The notes under the pieces: generated by a model
Told to the model about the DNA's origin: nothing
Database searches by the model: none
Seen by the model: the letters and a program-made list of their open reading frames with translations, nothing else
Source of the DNA: Cercospora beticola
Lineage: Eukaryota; Ascomycota; Dothideomycetes; Mycosphaerellales; Mycosphaerellaceae
Length of the DNA stretch: 64,000 nt
Reading direction: 5' to 3'
Assembly (NCBI RefSeq): GCF_033473495.1
Contig: NC_088939.1
Location: 62,001-126,000 of the forward strand
Position numbers and translations under genes: made by a program
Shown: one piece after another, positions 45,471 through 55,275 of the stretch
Layout: every line of letters starts with the position of its first letter
How positions within the stretch are numbered: the first letter of the stretch is position 1

Positions 45471-47810
45471 ATGTCTCGGACTCAGGAGCGCGCGAAACGC
45501 ATGGCGTTGCTGAACGCGGGTCCACAGGTGCCAGCCGTGACTTCAAACGAGCAGCATGGTCAACTCATCCCGCTAAAAGGTGACCACTTCCTCCGACGCG
45601 ACACATACGACATTCCAATCGAAGAGAACGAAGAGTTTCCCATTCGATCACGGAACGTCGAATCCGGCAAACCTCGCTCGACGAGAGATATTGATCCGGA
45701 AGACTCACCACTATCAGAAGATGAGCTTGAAGCCGTCTATGGCGGGAACGCAAGTCCAATACGCTCATCTCCCCATCAGACACTACTGAGCGAGAAGATT
45801 CACGATCAGCAACAGCGGCGATCGAGTGTCGCTGGCCGACCTAAGAGGAGACGAATCTTACAGCCGGATGCTCAGAAGCCTGCAGTACCCAGTGCACCGG
45901 TGCAGCCCGAGGCAGTGCCTTTCAATGCACCAATCATCACGCATGATCAAGATCGAGAAGGCTCCCCGTCAGACAAGATCACTCCACGCCTGACGAGCGC
46001 GCCCAAGCACGCAGTCTCCAAGCGAACCAATCTTCCGCGACCAAAGCCAAGTAGAGAAACAGCAACGGTGGTGCGGTCTCGCCGTGAAGCAGCCGCCCGG
46101 CGACTTCCGGTCAATGAACTGTTGCTTGTGAGGTCTCCTTCCGAAGTAGGCTGCACACCTGATCCACGCAGCACCGCCCCTGATACAGAAGACCAAGACC
46201 CAATCGAGAGCAGCTGTACTGGAGACACACCGAATTATCATGGTAGAGGTAACAGGAGGTCTTCGCCGATCAAGGCTCCTTTGACCTCACTCAGACGACG
46301 TATCAAGAAGCCAAAGTCTTCTCACAAGTCGATTGTGGCATTGCAACGAAAGGCTCTCGCACGTGCGCCATTTTTCAAGGCAACCAAGCAGAAGACGGTG
46401 ACTGGAGACGGGTTCGAGATATCAGAGATGAAAGTCACCCATCCGAAGCCTGTCATGAAGCGGCGCTGCGGTCGCCGAAATTTAGCAAATTTAGCAATGG
46501 GCTTTTCCACCTTGACCCTCAAGCCAGGTCCTCTGCCCGATGTTGAATTCTTTCCAGACATTGTGAAAGAAGAGGTTAAGGCAGAATGTGCTGCAACTGT
46601 GTTAATGGAAGACGAAACAGCTCACACTGGTGGGAGCGGCTTCCGCCAACAACATTCTGCCGAGCCGGCACAGCAGCGCACAGTCACCTTTAGCGATCGT
46701 GTGCTGGACGAGATGATGTTCCAACGACTGTCTTCGGTCACGGCGCCCAAACGCGTCTACTCCATATCCTCGGACGAGAGTGAGGGCGAGGACTACGGGC
46801 ACGACGATTGGAATCAATCCGAGACCGGAACGCATGAAGGAGACAACCAGGGTAACGAAAGGCCTCGTACGGTCTCTGCCTCTCCTCGTCCTGCAACACC
46901 GGGGGCTCGGCGTGCGTTGGATCATTCTGCCCGATCGAGTCATTCGTTAACCCGATCTCCCTCAACCCAAGCTCGTAGCACAGGCGTTCAGTTCGACTTT
47001 CGCAAATCTTCAGCCACGTCGGCTGCTAGACCTTCATTCGACAAGCGTCATCTGATTGAAGTCGACGAGATGATTATGGACGACCCTGACACCGATATGA
47101 TCTTTCCGGTCCACGACCATGGCAATGAGGAGATGCTCGAGCCAAATGTGCACGTAGTGGATCTTGTTGATCGCAATACGCCTTCGCTCTCGAAGCCTCG
47201 CGCACCACGCTCCATATTGCGCCGGAAAAGCTCTTTGCAGCAAGAGAGCAACACTCATCCCGAGAACACTGCAGCAAATACGCGGCGCAACAGCATTCGA
47301 ATTGCCGATGAGAGCCACTACTTCAACGTGCACTCGAACGACGATGCTGAAGACGAGCAGCACTCTGAGGAAGAGCAAGAGCCTACACCTCGTAGACGCA
47401 ACACCGAGATAAACCTCGACGAAAGCCGCTACTTCAGCGAAGTAGCCGGTCGACTCCAGCAAGACGCCAGCAAGAAACCTCGCATCATCAAGCAGCGCTC
47501 CAGTGAAGCCAGACGAGCCAGCTGGCTCAGCCAGCAAGAAGTTCTGATACCTGACAGCGATACTGCCGTGCTCGAATCGTCCACGGATGTCCAGGATGCT
47601 TCCCCTGGACCGCCTGACTACACAAATTTCAGCAAGCAGAATGTTCTGATGCGGAATGGCGATACTACTTGGACTTCGTCGAACGTGCCAAGGATGTACA
47701 AAGATCTGAAGACACTGACGAGATCAGTGAGTCAGGAGCATGGTACGTTGAGTCAGTCGGTGCGGAGGAAGTCGAGTTTGTCGTTCCGTTCGCCTACAAA
47801 GGCGAAATGA
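45471..47810 (+). CDS. Large, mostly disordered protein of unknown function, 779 aa
   Basis: One uninterrupted frame of 2.3 kb, strongly supporting a gene. The sequence is rich in Ser, Arg, Pro, Glu and Asp with many basic patches and looks intrinsically disordered. Two related short motifs occur near the C-terminus: IRIADESHYFN and INLDESRYFS, each after an Arg/Asn pair, which may be docking or modification sites. The conserved-looking ends are MSRTQERAKRMALLNAG and NVPRMYKDLKTLTRSVSQEH. Basic stretches such as KRRRILQ suggest nuclear location. I do not recognise a family. Confidence 0.65.
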   Translation: MSRTQERAKRMALLNAGPQVPAVTSNEQHGQLIPLKGDHFLRRDTYDIPIEENEEFPIRSRNVESGKPRSTRDIDPEDSPLSEDELEAVYGGNASPIRSSPHQTLLSEKIHDQQQRRSSVAGRPKRRRILQPDAQKPAVPSAPVQPEAVPFNAPIITHDQDREGSPSDKITPRLTSAPKHAVSKRTNLPRPKPSRETATVVRSRREAAARRLPVNELLLVRSPSEVGCTPDPRSTAPDTEDQDPIESSCTGDTPNYHGRGNRRSSPIKAPLTSLRRRIKKPKSSHKSIVALQRKALARAPFFKATKQKTVTGDGFEISEMKVTHPKPVMKRRCGRRNLANLAMGFSTLTLKPGPLPDVEFFPDIVKEEVKAECAATVLMEDETAHTGGSGFRQQHSAEPAQQRTVTFSDRVLDEMMFQRLSSVTAPKRVYSISSDESEGEDYGHDDWNQSETGTHEGDNQGNERPRTVSASPRPATPGARRALDHSARSSHSLTRSPSTQARSTGVQFDFRKSSATSAARPSFDKRHLIEVDEMIMDDPDTDMIFPVHDHGNEEMLEPNVHVVDLVDRNTPSLSKPRAPRSILRRKSSLQQESNTHPENTAANTRRNSIRIADESHYFNVHSNDDAEDEQHSEEEQEPTPRRRNTEINLDESRYFSEVAGRLQQDASKKPRIIKQRSSEARRASWLSQQEVLIPDSDTAVLESSTDVQDASPGPPDYTNFSKQNVLMRNGDTTWTSSNVPRMYKDLKTLTRSVSQEHGTLSQSVRRKSSLSFRSPTKAK

Positions 47811-48158
47811 AATGGCATGGTAGCGCAGGATAGCATGGAGGAGGAGGTCTCAAATGGAGACAGGATGAATCGTTGCAGAATGACTATGGTCTTGGCTGGC
47901 GTGCGAAGATTTCCTTGCCGCCGCAACTCTAACTCCGCTAGCTTTCGCTATTATGTTCCGATGCGTGTGAATCAAATGTACTCGTGAAGCATCACAATAT
48001 TGAACGTCTCTTCGATATTGATTGAAATTTATGCGCCGCCAACTAATCTTCCAACAATTGGGGTGCACGAGCCGTGTGATGACTAAGCGTTCAAGAAAGT
48101 CTCGAACTCGAACTTTTGTGCATCTGCATACATCAAACCCAGGATCCATCAGAATCTA
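47811..48158. other. Intergenic, 348 bp
   Basis: No feature recognised. Confidence 0.35.
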
Positions 48159-51100
48159 ATGTCTAAACGCGACCGGCAGGAGGATGGAGGCGACAGGCCG
48201 CCTAAGCGCGCGCGGTCTGAGCATCAGCCCGCTCAAGTCTTCGAAGTAACGTACGCGCGAGACCTCCAGCGGTATCTGGTCTTCCGCCAAGATGGAGAAC
48301 AGCAACAACTACTGAACGGCATCGCCTCTTTCAAGGCATTTCTTGAGAGTATCCTGTATCACAAGGAAGAAGACAATCGAGGACGGCAGATATCGATACT
48401 GCGAGAATATCTGGACACACAGAAGCCTAGCGATCCCAAGGATACCGAGCACCCATTTCTTGCACAACTATGGCAAGCCTGGTCTTTTGCCAACCAGAAC
48501 AACAAAGATCATCTGGCATCCACTGTCTGCGCAGTGTTGTCGCTATTGCTCAAGACCCTCTCTGGAATCTTGGACCTGCGAGAATACGGACTGCTACTGT
48601 GCCGGACAGTCCTGCAGCACCAGCATCTTCGTCTCATCAAGCGCTGTCTTGATGGTCCCAAGCACAAGGACTTCATCATCTCCCCATCTTTGCGACTGCT
48701 CATAGAAGTCACCAGCTTCGACGGAGGTGTACTGGCCCGAGAAGTGTACAAGCGCCGCGAGCAAACATTCGACACCAGCACGATTCGCCGCAATCTCGGG
48801 CTCGTCAAATTTGATGTCTCGGAGGAGGACGCTCGCAAGAGGCCATCTATCCGCATTCTCACAGTGCGATATCTCTTGGTTTTGTTCAAGCACTTGCACG
48901 AGGGTGGCAAGATTGACATCCTGAACAGCAAGCCACTTTGCAGCGCGCTGTTCCAGTTCGTACAAGCAGATCCCACCGATCTGGTCATCGAGCTGTTATC
49001 TACAGTGGAGCAGAACATTCTCAAGGATGAAAATGTACCTCGGACGTCCAAAGCTGCTATGTTGACATCGCAAAATCTGGAGAAGGTGACTTCAGTTGCC
49101 ACTCGTAGTCTCGAAGAGCATGCTGCGGCCGACCGCGCCTTCGACTGGCTGAAGGCTGTATGCAGCAAAGAAGCTTATGGAGTGCTGAGAAAGGCCGGCT
49201 GGTACCCTGCTGGAACTACAGAGCCACGCTCGAAGCAGTCTGAGGACAACATCGACCTCGGACTGGACAGTCTGGAGTTCTACGATGACGGCGAACCCAT
49301 CAACGTTCGTAACAGTATCTTACTGTCGTACATTGCCACTTTGCGTGCTCATGCTGACGAGCGAGAACGGGAACTGCTCTTGACGTGCTTCCGGTCTGCT
49401 CCAGAACTGGTTGCGGCATACTTTTACAACAGTAAACTGCAGCTCGACCCGAAACTTTCCAATACCTGGATTGGATATGCTTCGCTGATGTCTGAGGTGG
49501 TGCGCCTCGATGTGCCTCACATTGTTGGCGAAGAAGGAGAAGCACCACTGGTTCCGCCACAGACGAAGATCATGATTGAGAACATCTTGCCACAGCCGCT
49601 CACATTGCAAGTCCTCAATCGCTGTCTAAGTCAAAATGAGGAACTCATCGCCTTCTTCGCCGTCCGCATCCTGATTGCTGCTTTACAGAAATTGGAAGCT
49701 GTCCTTGTGCAGCTACGAAAGCACAGCAAGAGCCAGCTATGGGAGCAGGCCAGTGAACGACTGGTACAACGCTTCGTCGAACGAGCGCCCAAGCTGAAAG
49801 ATGTGTTCTCTGTCTTTCGGAAGATGTCGGACAATCATTCGCATGCCCTGCAAAGAGAGTCCATCACCAGACTGATGCGCTTGTACTACGAAGTGATTCC
49901 TGTTCAAGCGCTCGAGGACCCTGTGGATATATCCAATGCCTTGACAGAATCGCTGCTGCACAGCGAGGAGCCTGATGTCAATACAAATGATGAGACTGGA
50001 GGTCTACGGGCGCTGGAGCTTGAGCATCTACTCACCGTCGCGCGACACAGTACTGGCATGCGTTGGTTCCATAAGCAAGGTGGCCTAAAATACACTCCTG
50101 TTGTCACACTGCTGCGTATACATCGGAGGGAGGTGACCAACTCGCAGATCCGCCTACTGCTCGAAAGCGTGCTCACCGAGAACGGCATTTTGAACGCAAT
50201 TGATGATGTTCAACAGTCGTCGCCTTTTGATGCTCTGGTCGCGAGCGTTACAGCACTTTCCGATGACAGCACTGCGTGGGACTTCATCGACGACTGCATC
50301 GGACGTGCAACACGGAAGCCGGTCAAATACGTCGATGATCTTGAAGCCCTTGATACTTCTGACGCAACATTGCCAAGCATCCTTGCGGCCGTCGTGCTTG
50401 AGCAGGCTTCATTCGTGACCGCAAAAGACTCCGAGCAAGGCAAAGCAGAGGCACAATGGATTGTCCAGTTCTTGAGCTTGCTACAGCTTACCTCGGACGG
50501 CAATGCAAAACTCGCCGAGGTCTCAAAGAGATGCATGAAGGTGCTGGCCAAGCTGGCGAAACCTGACAAAGCTCATGCTTCTCAGGCTTTGCAGACACTA
50601 AAGGGTGCGTTGCCAATGGAGACTTCTACAGCGAATGCGGAAGAGGCAATCGAAAACCCACAAGCTCCAGCTCTAGCCTTCGATCCACCACCAGCTGAGC
50701 GAGAGAACCACACCGAACTCTTCCGCTGGGCTCAAAAGGACATGGACCTCGCAATCGAAGACGGCGATATCTCAGCCTTGATCCTTTGCCTCTGCTCCAG
50801 ACACAACGATGTCCGCAGACAAGCCCTCACCCAACTGAACAAAGTCAAACTCCAACTGCGACCATCCTCCATCGACCCCGAAACAATTGCCGACGACCAC
50901 ACGCACATCTCCCTTCTGATCGGCGAACTCACCGAAACCTTCGAACTCCACTACCTGCCTTTCGACAAGCCTCTTCCTTACTTGGCAGGTACTTTCGCCT
51001 CCCGTGCCCTAAGCATCCAAACTCATCCTTCTCATTACCTCTACGCCAAACTGAACCACTTCCTCATCCGAGGCGCGAAATGGGACGTCAAACGTCTTCC

Positions 51101-51542
51101 TCGATACTGGATCGAGAAGACTTTCCTTGCCGAACCTGATGATGACGATGCTTACTGGAAAGAAGTGCAATGGGTGCTAGACTGGCTCGTCGATGGCATT
51201 CGCACTTCTGCGGACCTCGAGATTCTGAGAAAAGGCGATCAGAAGAAAGATGCGACGAAGAAGCCGGAAGTGATGGAGATGGTTTTGGCGTTGTGGGGAA
51301 GTACTGGGGCGAAGAGGAATCGGCTTGTGAGAGAGAGGATTGCGGAATTGGTGTACAGGATTAGTTGTGTGGATGATGGCTCAGATGTTTTGATTACGAG
51401 GAGTGGAGGGCTGAGCTGGTTGAAGATGGCGAAGAAAGAGGATGGGAATGACATGATAGAAGCATTGAAGGAGAGGATTGGAGAGATGTGTGATGGAGAG
51501 AGGATACAGAACTGGAAAGGTCTCAAAATGGTGGAAGCTTAG
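48159..51542 (+). CDS. URB1: 60S ribosome biogenesis protein Urb1/Npa1
   Basis: Intronless, 1127 aa. The N-terminal third matches the Npa1/Urb1 N-terminal domain (for example LLNGIASFKAFLESILYHKE and STIRRNLGLVKFDVSEEDARK). The C-terminal block HPSHYLYAKLNHFLIRGAKW then DVKRLPRYWIEKTFL and WVLDWLVDGIRTSADLEI is the family's C-terminal domain. The whole protein looks like helical repeats. Urb1 is a nucleolar scaffold of early pre-60S particles. It is shorter than the roughly 1760-residue yeast protein, mostly in the middle. The left repeat array starts about 175 nt after its stop. Confidence 0.88.
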   Translation: MSKRDRQEDGGDRPPKRARSEHQPAQVFEVTYARDLQRYLVFRQDGEQQQLLNGIASFKAFLESILYHKEEDNRGRQISILREYLDTQKPSDPKDTEHPFLAQLWQAWSFANQNNKDHLASTVCAVLSLLLKTLSGILDLREYGLLLCRTVLQHQHLRLIKRCLDGPKHKDFIISPSLRLLIEVTSFDGGVLAREVYKRREQTFDTSTIRRNLGLVKFDVSEEDARKRPSIRILTVRYLLVLFKHLHEGGKIDILNSKPLCSALFQFVQADPTDLVIELLSTVEQNILKDENVPRTSKAAMLTSQNLEKVTSVATRSLEEHAAADRAFDWLKAVCSKEAYGVLRKAGWYPAGTTEPRSKQSEDNIDLGLDSLEFYDDGEPINVRNSILLSYIATLRAHADERERELLLTCFRSAPELVAAYFYNSKLQLDPKLSNTWIGYASLMSEVVRLDVPHIVGEEGEAPLVPPQTKIMIENILPQPLTLQVLNRCLSQNEELIAFFAVRILIAALQKLEAVLVQLRKHSKSQLWEQASERLVQRFVERAPKLKDVFSVFRKMSDNHSHALQRESITRLMRLYYEVIPVQALEDPVDISNALTESLLHSEEPDVNTNDETGGLRALELEHLLTVARHSTGMRWFHKQGGLKYTPVVTLLRIHRREVTNSQIRLLLESVLTENGILNAIDDVQQSSPFDALVASVTALSDDSTAWDFIDDCIGRATRKPVKYVDDLEALDTSDATLPSILAAVVLEQASFVTAKDSEQGKAEAQWIVQFLSLLQLTSDGNAKLAEVSKRCMKVLAKLAKPDKAHASQALQTLKGALPMETSTANAEEAIENPQAPALAFDPPPAERENHTELFRWAQKDMDLAIEDGDISALILCLCSRHNDVRRQALTQLNKVKLQLRPSSIDPETIADDHTHISLLIGELTETFELHYLPFDKPLPYLAGTFASRALSIQTHPSHYLYAKLNHFLIRGAKWDVKRLPRYWIEKTFLAEPDDDDAYWKEVQWVLDWLVDGIRTSADLEILRKGDQKKDATKKPEVMEMVLALWGSTGAKRNRLVRERIAELVYRISCVDDGSDVLITRSGGLSWLKMAKKEDGNDMIEALKERIGEMCDGERIQNWKGLKMVEA

Positions 51543-51716
51543 TCTGCCATTGAAGGTGGTTTTGCAGCAGAAATTTTGACCCCATAGTTGTCAGAGCGAG
51601 TGATGTACTCGGTGATGTGCAAAGCAATATCTCATTAGAAGGGCGACTCCAATCCATAATGCTGATCAATGTCAAACCACTCCAAGGTACATAATCGCGA
51701 ACCGAGACGAGGTTGC

Positions 51717-54090
51717 CAACGAACGTCCTTGGTCTAGCGGTAGCCCAGTAAATCGCGTTCAAACACGTGTTTGGGAGACGAGAAGGCGACAGTATCGAAG
51801 GGAGAGAATTCACTCACCCTGTTGTACTCCTTGGATCTCTCGCCGTTTGGCCGAGGGCGGATGTTTTTGCACTTCGCATCCCCTTTTGCCTCAGCCAACC
51901 GCAGTCCTGCTGATCGTCCCTTCTTCGCCTTCGCAAGATCTCTACTCTGTTGTCTCCTGGAAGCTAAGGGTACACAGTGTACATGATGTTTCCAAACAGT
52001 CTGCTCATCAACGATCATCCTTTGTCTAGCAGTAGCTCAGTAAGTCGCATGCATAGCATGTGCGTGCGACGTTCATGAGCAAGAAACTCGACCACAGGCA
52101 AAAGAAAGACTGGCGTGGAACGTGTTGTGGGCGGCGGCAGGATTTCAGAGGCGATTGTTTTGCCCCTTGTTTGCAGGTTTTGTCCAGGTCCATGTCTTCT
52201 TCACTTCCTTGCCATGTCTCCCAGACTTGAGCTCGTATGTTCCTTTTGACCGAGATTATGGAGTATGCAGCATACATGATCGATCACGAGAAGACCCATC
52301 TCAACGATTCGTTCTTGGCCTAGGGATATGCCTAGTAAGTCGCATGTATACCATGTGCCGGGGAATGCATGTCAGCGATACAACCGCTTACGATCTGTCA
52401 AACTCGGATTGTAACCGTTGAACGTTCCAGCTCTCGTAGCCAAGGACGATTATTTTGCTCCTCAAAACTCACTTTTGCCATACATAGCTCTGGGGCCTCC
52501 CTTTGTCTCTATGGGGCGTGATCTGGCTTGTTTTCTTTTGTATCCATACCAGAATCTCGCAGCATGTTTATTCATTTCAGAGGCAACGTGTCTCAACGAT
52601 CGTCCTTGGTCTGGTGGTATGTCTGTAAGTCGCGTCAACCTCGGAGAAGCGCTGAACGCTAAGGGATGGATGGAGACACGTTGAGTCTTGCAGCCCAGAT
52701 GATGAAATGAGACTCTGCTCGTGTCTGGATCTTGCTGCCACTCGATCGATGGTGATTGTTTTGCTCTTTATATCTACTTTTGTCTCCACAAATTGCTTTT
52801 GGCCCTCTTGTTGCGCCGGAGTTACGGACATCGGTCATTTCTTTTTGTCATTCTGGCTGAAGAATACATCGTATATCATAATTTCGAGATCTTGAGCCCC
52901 CAAAGGTCGTCCTGGGTTCAACGGTATACTTCGTAAGTCGCGTTCCATTCAACAAGCGCTGTGTAGCGGTTACCTGCATGGGTCCGTTCCAAAGTCCAGA
53001 CATCACTTGATCATTCGGCGACTTGTTCGAGGCCATGTCTCTGCTGATCGCGGGACTGGGGGCGATCATTTTGCTCTTTTGTCATCTCGTTAGGCCAATT
53101 GCGAAGATGATTACTTTGTCCATACATCGCTCCGGCTCACCTCTGTGCCAATACATCTCGGTGTAGGTAGGCTTTGTGTTGCAGTGTAGAATGTGGCGTC
53201 TGATCTTAAAGGTTTCCTTCAGAACAGCAAGGGTTAGACGACTGTTCTACAGTGGCGACAGGGATGCAAGACTCGCATCGTCTAGGCACATCAGTTAGAT
53301 ATGCAGGCGTGGATGGGCTACCGATATAGCGTGTCCATCGAGGTAAAGTATCCTTAAGTCTCGCTTTCCTTGATCTTCACTACTATGCCGTACGACATGC
53401 ATATTGCTTTGTCGAATCCAAGCGCTTGACGATCGTTCTTGGTCTAGTGGTAGATTCTCTAAGTCGTAATCCACGGATTATGCTTGAACTTGCCGAATCG
53501 CTTGCTCTACATTTAAGCTTCACATGAGCTGAATGCTGAGAGTGGCTTCGGCGTCCACAGCGACCAGAGGCGATTGTTTTGCACTTCCTCAGTTATCTTC
53601 GCCTCCATAGCTACAGGAATCATGTCAACCTTTGCTCCTGCAGGACCCTTTCAATGCATCGGGCAAGACCGACCGTTCAGTCCGAGCATCATACGCGACC
53701 CCGTAGGCTATATATCATGGACGCTGATAAGGTATCTCAACGGTCGCCCATGGTCTAGTGGTAAACTGAATAAGTCATAGGATCTGAACTGTGCTTGAGA
53801 TTCCAGGCCCGATGTCACTCTCATCGACTCTGGGGTCATCAGTGTCGAGGAGTGAGAATTCCAGCCTACCTTGGGTCATGGGCCTTTGTTTTGCTTCCAA
53901 GCAGTTCCCTTATCTGCCAGTATATTTTCGATGTCTACTCGTGTATATTCTTTTTGTCATCGGAGACAGTCGCGGAACCCGTTCGAACATATCTTTGGGC
54001 ACTTCATACTACGGCACTCATGGCTGTGCGAAGTGGGTGCAAGTGTTGAGCCGTTGGTCGTGGCTCTGTGGTAAAGAGTACGAATGGTGC
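51717..54090 (+). repeat. Tandem array of about eight tRNA-like/Box 1-Box 2 units (left array)
   Basis: Box 1 (about 40 bp; CAACGATCGTCCTTGGTCTA type, ending GTAAGTCGC) occurs near 51717, 52009, 52302, 52594, 52900, 53427, 53738 and, weakly, 54051: spacing 285-312 bp except one gap of about 527 bp where a unit may have decayed. The core TGGTCTAGTGG fits the Pol III A-box. Box 2 (GCGATTGTTTTGC, often then CTTTT) follows each at about 51856, 52151, 52445, 52751, 53061, 53569 and 53881. I see no B-box, no complete tRNA and no coding frame across units. Spacer sequences differ, so only the two boxes appear conserved. It lies between URB1 and POP5. Confidence 0.65.
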
Positions 54091-54383
54091 GTCAATGACG
54101 CAGCACTGGATCTCATGGATTTGAAGCAGGCTGGCCTTCTGGTCATCTCATCTCTGTTTTCAAAGGTGCTTCCCAGTGCGCGTGTTTCAATCTTACGCTC
54201 CCGGGGCGACAGTTCATGCAGATAGATGACGCGGTGAGGTGAGCACCTTGTCATGGTATTGCGCCTGGTGATGATCACGTTGTGCCACTCTCTGAGTGCT
54301 CCCCTTGACAGCCATTGCGCTACTCGTTGAGCCTTTGTGGCGCAACTGCTTGTCATCGGAGTTGGTGTGTTCAGTCTGGTGCT

Positions 54384-55026
54384 TCAAATGTCCTCATCCT
54401 CTTCGCCGCCATCATCTCGATCCTCAATTCCATTCGTCATGGCCAGACCCTCCATTCCGTCGTCATCATCTCCGACCGTGCCCAGCAGAGTAGAATTCGG
54501 ACCATTCTTCGACTTCTGGGCCCTCAAAATGACAAGCCTCGCCCTTCTGATAGCTTCCTCCTCCGCCTTCTTGATCGTCCCGCTGACTCTCACGACCTGT
54601 ATCACGCAAGGCTGGTCCAGTGGTTTCGGCAATCTGGTCGCGAACGACAAAGCAGCCCACACAAGTCTGTAATGTTCTCTTGCCACTCGTACGATGGCGG
54701 TTGATGTGGCTGGTGAGCAGTATTTGACTGTATGGATATTAGTATACGGCTCGCAAGCGGCCAAATGATGCCCTGGGAATATGGAAATACGCACTTTGCA
54801 AGCTCCCGGCGATCATGCCAGCTCCGTAGTCCCCAAAAAGCTCGGAAACTCCATTTTTGATCATCTTGTGCAGCGTTCCGCCATTAAATTGATCAGAGCT
54901 CGGTCGTCGAAATTGGACTGCCCATGGCAGCTCATCGACCGTTTTGCTTGCGACTGTTGATTTGGGCTTGTCCTCGTTCGGATAGAGGATGTTGAGCAGG
55001 AGATATCGGTGCTTGATGCGGACCAT
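54384..55026 (-). CDS. POP5: RNase P/RNase MRP subunit Pop5
   Basis: Exons (minus) 55026-54795 and 54727-54384; intron 54728-54794 (67 nt, GTGCGT donor, ATACTAAT branch, ATACAG acceptor); about 191 aa. The start MVRIKHRYLLLNILYP is the family hallmark. After the splice, IKYCSPATSTAIVRVAREHY and RLVWAALSFATRL then VVRVSGTIKKAEEEAIRRAR complete the Rpp14/Pop5 fold. An acidic tail ends EEDEDI. Pop5 is part of the ribonucleoproteins that process tRNA 5' ends and pre-rRNA. It lies directly beside an array of tRNA-like boxes, which is probably coincidence but worth noting. Confidence 0.92.
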
Positions 55027-55275
55027 CTTGGGCGATTTCAACCTTCTTCACGTGGAATATGATAGTCTTGGGTATCCAGAGAGCTGAGCATAGTACTTTG
55101 TGCCAGCCTGAAGGATATTTACATCTTTCTGTATTGTTGTCGTCGCGTGCCCAAGACCTGACGTCGCGTCGCGAGAAAAAGTTCAGCGGAGCCAATTCCG
55201 CTCCGAATCGCAACCTCGAAAAAAGTCCAGAAGCTTGAACTTCTTCTCATTCACATCACCACAACACTCGTCACC

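Noticed and set aside
52697..52708. C/D-box snoRNA suggested by GATGATGA in one array unit
   Set aside because: The C-box-like sequence occurs in only one unit and no matching D-box with terminal pairing was seen.
52900..52941. B-box-like GGGTTCAAC in the fifth left-array unit
   Set aside because: It sits in place of the A-box in that unit and is not repeated elsewhere, so it is likely chance.
54337..54672. Plus-strand Ser-rich frame
   Set aside because: It lies antisense to the second exon of POP5, which has clear family motifs.
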